Below are positions 5,084-5,587 of a stretch of DNA of 5,587 bases, piece by piece. Where the stretch lies: contig URRN01000137.1 in NCBI GenBank assembly GCA_900550185.1, positions 1 to 5,587 of the forward strand. The letters are read 5' to 3'. Every line of letters starts with the position of its first letter. The stretch's first letter is position 1. A model generated the notes under the pieces. It saw nothing but the letters and a program-made list of their open reading frames with translations, did no database searches and was not told the origin of the DNA. Source of the stretch: an uncultured Collinsella sp. (GTDB lineage Bacteria; Actinomycetota; Coriobacteriia; Coriobacteriales; Coriobacteriaceae). The position numbers and the translations under genes were made by a program.

Positions 5084-5367
5084 TGAGCAAGACGTATACG
5101 GCCGCTAATGGTCAGGTTGTAACGGATGAAATGATTGACGCGTGGTGCGAGTCGTACGAGCGCGGAGAGTTTCCGGATGGCGAACGCACCGTTGGTGGGA
5201 TCGTGCATGGACGGCCCCCGCTCTCAGGTGAGGGGACGGCAACGCTGTCGGTCAAGATTCCTCTGGGAATGAAGGAGGCCATTCGTCGACGGGCGGCTGC
5301 CGAGGGGATGACGCCAAGTGAGTTTGCCCGTGCGGCTCTGAGCGAAAAACTTCTTGCTGCCGGCTGA
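5080..5367 (+). CDS. Ribbon-helix-helix putative antitoxin
   Basis: This 95-aa protein has an N-terminal partner-binding-type region (V-T-D-E-M-I-D-A-W-C-E...E-R-G-E-F-P), a G-R-P-P-L linker (about 44-48) and a C-terminal ribbon-helix-helix. The latter has strand T-A-T-L-S-V-K-I-P (about 53-61), helix 1 (G-M-K-E-A-I-R-R-R-A-A-A-E), turn G76 and helix 2 (T-P-S-E-F-A-R-A-A-L-S-E-K-L-L). A C-terminal DNA-binding domain is unlike most type II antitoxins but is known from BrnA-like ones. It should neutralise the upstream product and repress the pair, probably at 4777-4791. AGAGGGG at 5070-5076 precedes two adjacent ATGs: 5080 overlaps the toxin stop as ATGA, and 5083 gives a 94-aa product with slightly longer spacing. 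Either start is possible. Confidence 0.75.
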   Translation: MMSKTYTAANGQVVTDEMIDAWCESYERGEFPDGERTVGGIVHGRPPLSGEGTATLSVKIPLGMKEAIRRRAAAEGMTPSEFARAALSEKLLAAG

Positions 5368-5407
5368 TGTCTCTGACGTGCCGATTTATAGAACCGAGGC
5401 TGTGCTC

Positions 5408-5458
5408 AAAAACTTTTTTAAAATTCTCGGTTGACCGGAACGCGTCCTTGGTTATACT
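5408..5458 (+). promoter_or_regulatory. Strong tRNA promoter with UP-like element
   Basis: The -35 TTGACC (5431-5436) and -10 TATACT (5453-5458) each match the consensus at 5 of 6 positions and are 16 bp apart. An A/T block at 5408-5425 (A5, C, T6, A4, TT) sits about 40-57 bases before the predicted start near 5465, where an UP element bound by the RNA polymerase alpha subunit would lie, and its A-run then T-run order fits that consensus. The block is therefore better read as promoter than as a terminator for the antitoxin gene. Confidence 0.75.
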
Positions 5459-5464
5459 AATCAA

Positions 5465-5479
5465 GCCTTGAAACAAGGC
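5465..5479 (+). repeat. Leader hairpin before tRNA-Phe
   Basis: GCCTTG (5465-5470) and CAAGGC (5474-5479) form a perfect 6-bp stem with an AAA loop. It begins at about the predicted first transcribed base and ends 11 bases before the mature tRNA. It would be removed by 5' processing and might affect RNase P access or leader stability. Confidence 0.45.
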
Positions 5480-5490
5480 ACACCTCAAAT

Positions 5491-5563
<73 letters not shown>

Positions 5564-5587
5564 CCTTGAATTGACTAGGACCTCTGC

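Noticed and set aside
5408..5425. T-run as an intrinsic terminator of the antitoxin gene
   Set aside because: Only a weak 3-4 bp bulged stem precedes it, and its position fits an UP element for the tRNA promoter better.
5392..5432. Inverted repeat AACCGAG / CTCGGTT flanking the A/T block
   Set aside because: It is perfect over 7 bp, but the 27-base separation and overlap with the -35 make a defined role unclear; it may be chance.
5564..5587. Attachment site or integrated element at the tRNA 3' end
   Set aside because: Only 24 bases remain, with no repeat of the tRNA end elsewhere in the window and no integrase gene. No CRISPR array or insertion sequence was seen either.

Overview
The window reads as the distal part of a Tad (tight adherence) type IVb / Flp pilus operon, followed by a compact toxin-antitoxin module and a tRNA-Phe gene, all on the plus strand. 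High GC in the pilus genes, almost no intergenic space, actinobacterial-style TadE/TadG-like proteins and a tRNA without an encoded CCA end suggest a high-GC actinomycete, most likely of the Coriobacteriia (Collinsella/Olsenella type). This placement is inferred from gene style, not from a marker gene.

Pilus region (1-4757). The window opens inside the last third of a TadC-like inner-membrane platform protein. Then come the Flp major pilin, an unrecognised single-pass membrane protein, a 72-residue pilin-like protein, a TadE-like pseudopilin, a very large (717 aa) TadG-like protein with a long cysteine-containing ectodomain, a second TadE/TadF-like pseudopilin and a DUF192 protein. Stops and starts overlap or lie within about 10 bases of each other, so this is probably one translationally coupled transcript with its promoter upstream of the window. 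Four of the products (Flp, the small pilin and both TadE-like proteins) share an A-Q-x-T-x-E box just before the hydrophobic helix, which looks like a common prepilin-peptidase site. A strong hairpin directly after the flp stop could set pilin mRNA levels apart from the downstream genes. The peptidase, the ATPase (TadA) and the secretin or outer components are not in the window.

Toxin-antitoxin region (4758-5367). An 88-aa BrnT-like putative toxin comes first and is followed, overlapping by 4 bases, by a 95-aa protein with a C-terminal ribbon-helix-helix domain. A perfect 6-3-6 palindrome upstream is a good candidate operator for autoregulation.

tRNA region (5368-5587). A stable-RNA type promoter (A/T-rich UP-like element, TTGACC, 16-bp spacer, TATACT) drives a tRNA-Phe(GAA). 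Its acceptor stem contains an apparent U4-C69 mismatch. The 121 bases between the antitoxin stop and the tRNA hold this promoter, a short leader hairpin and no gene.
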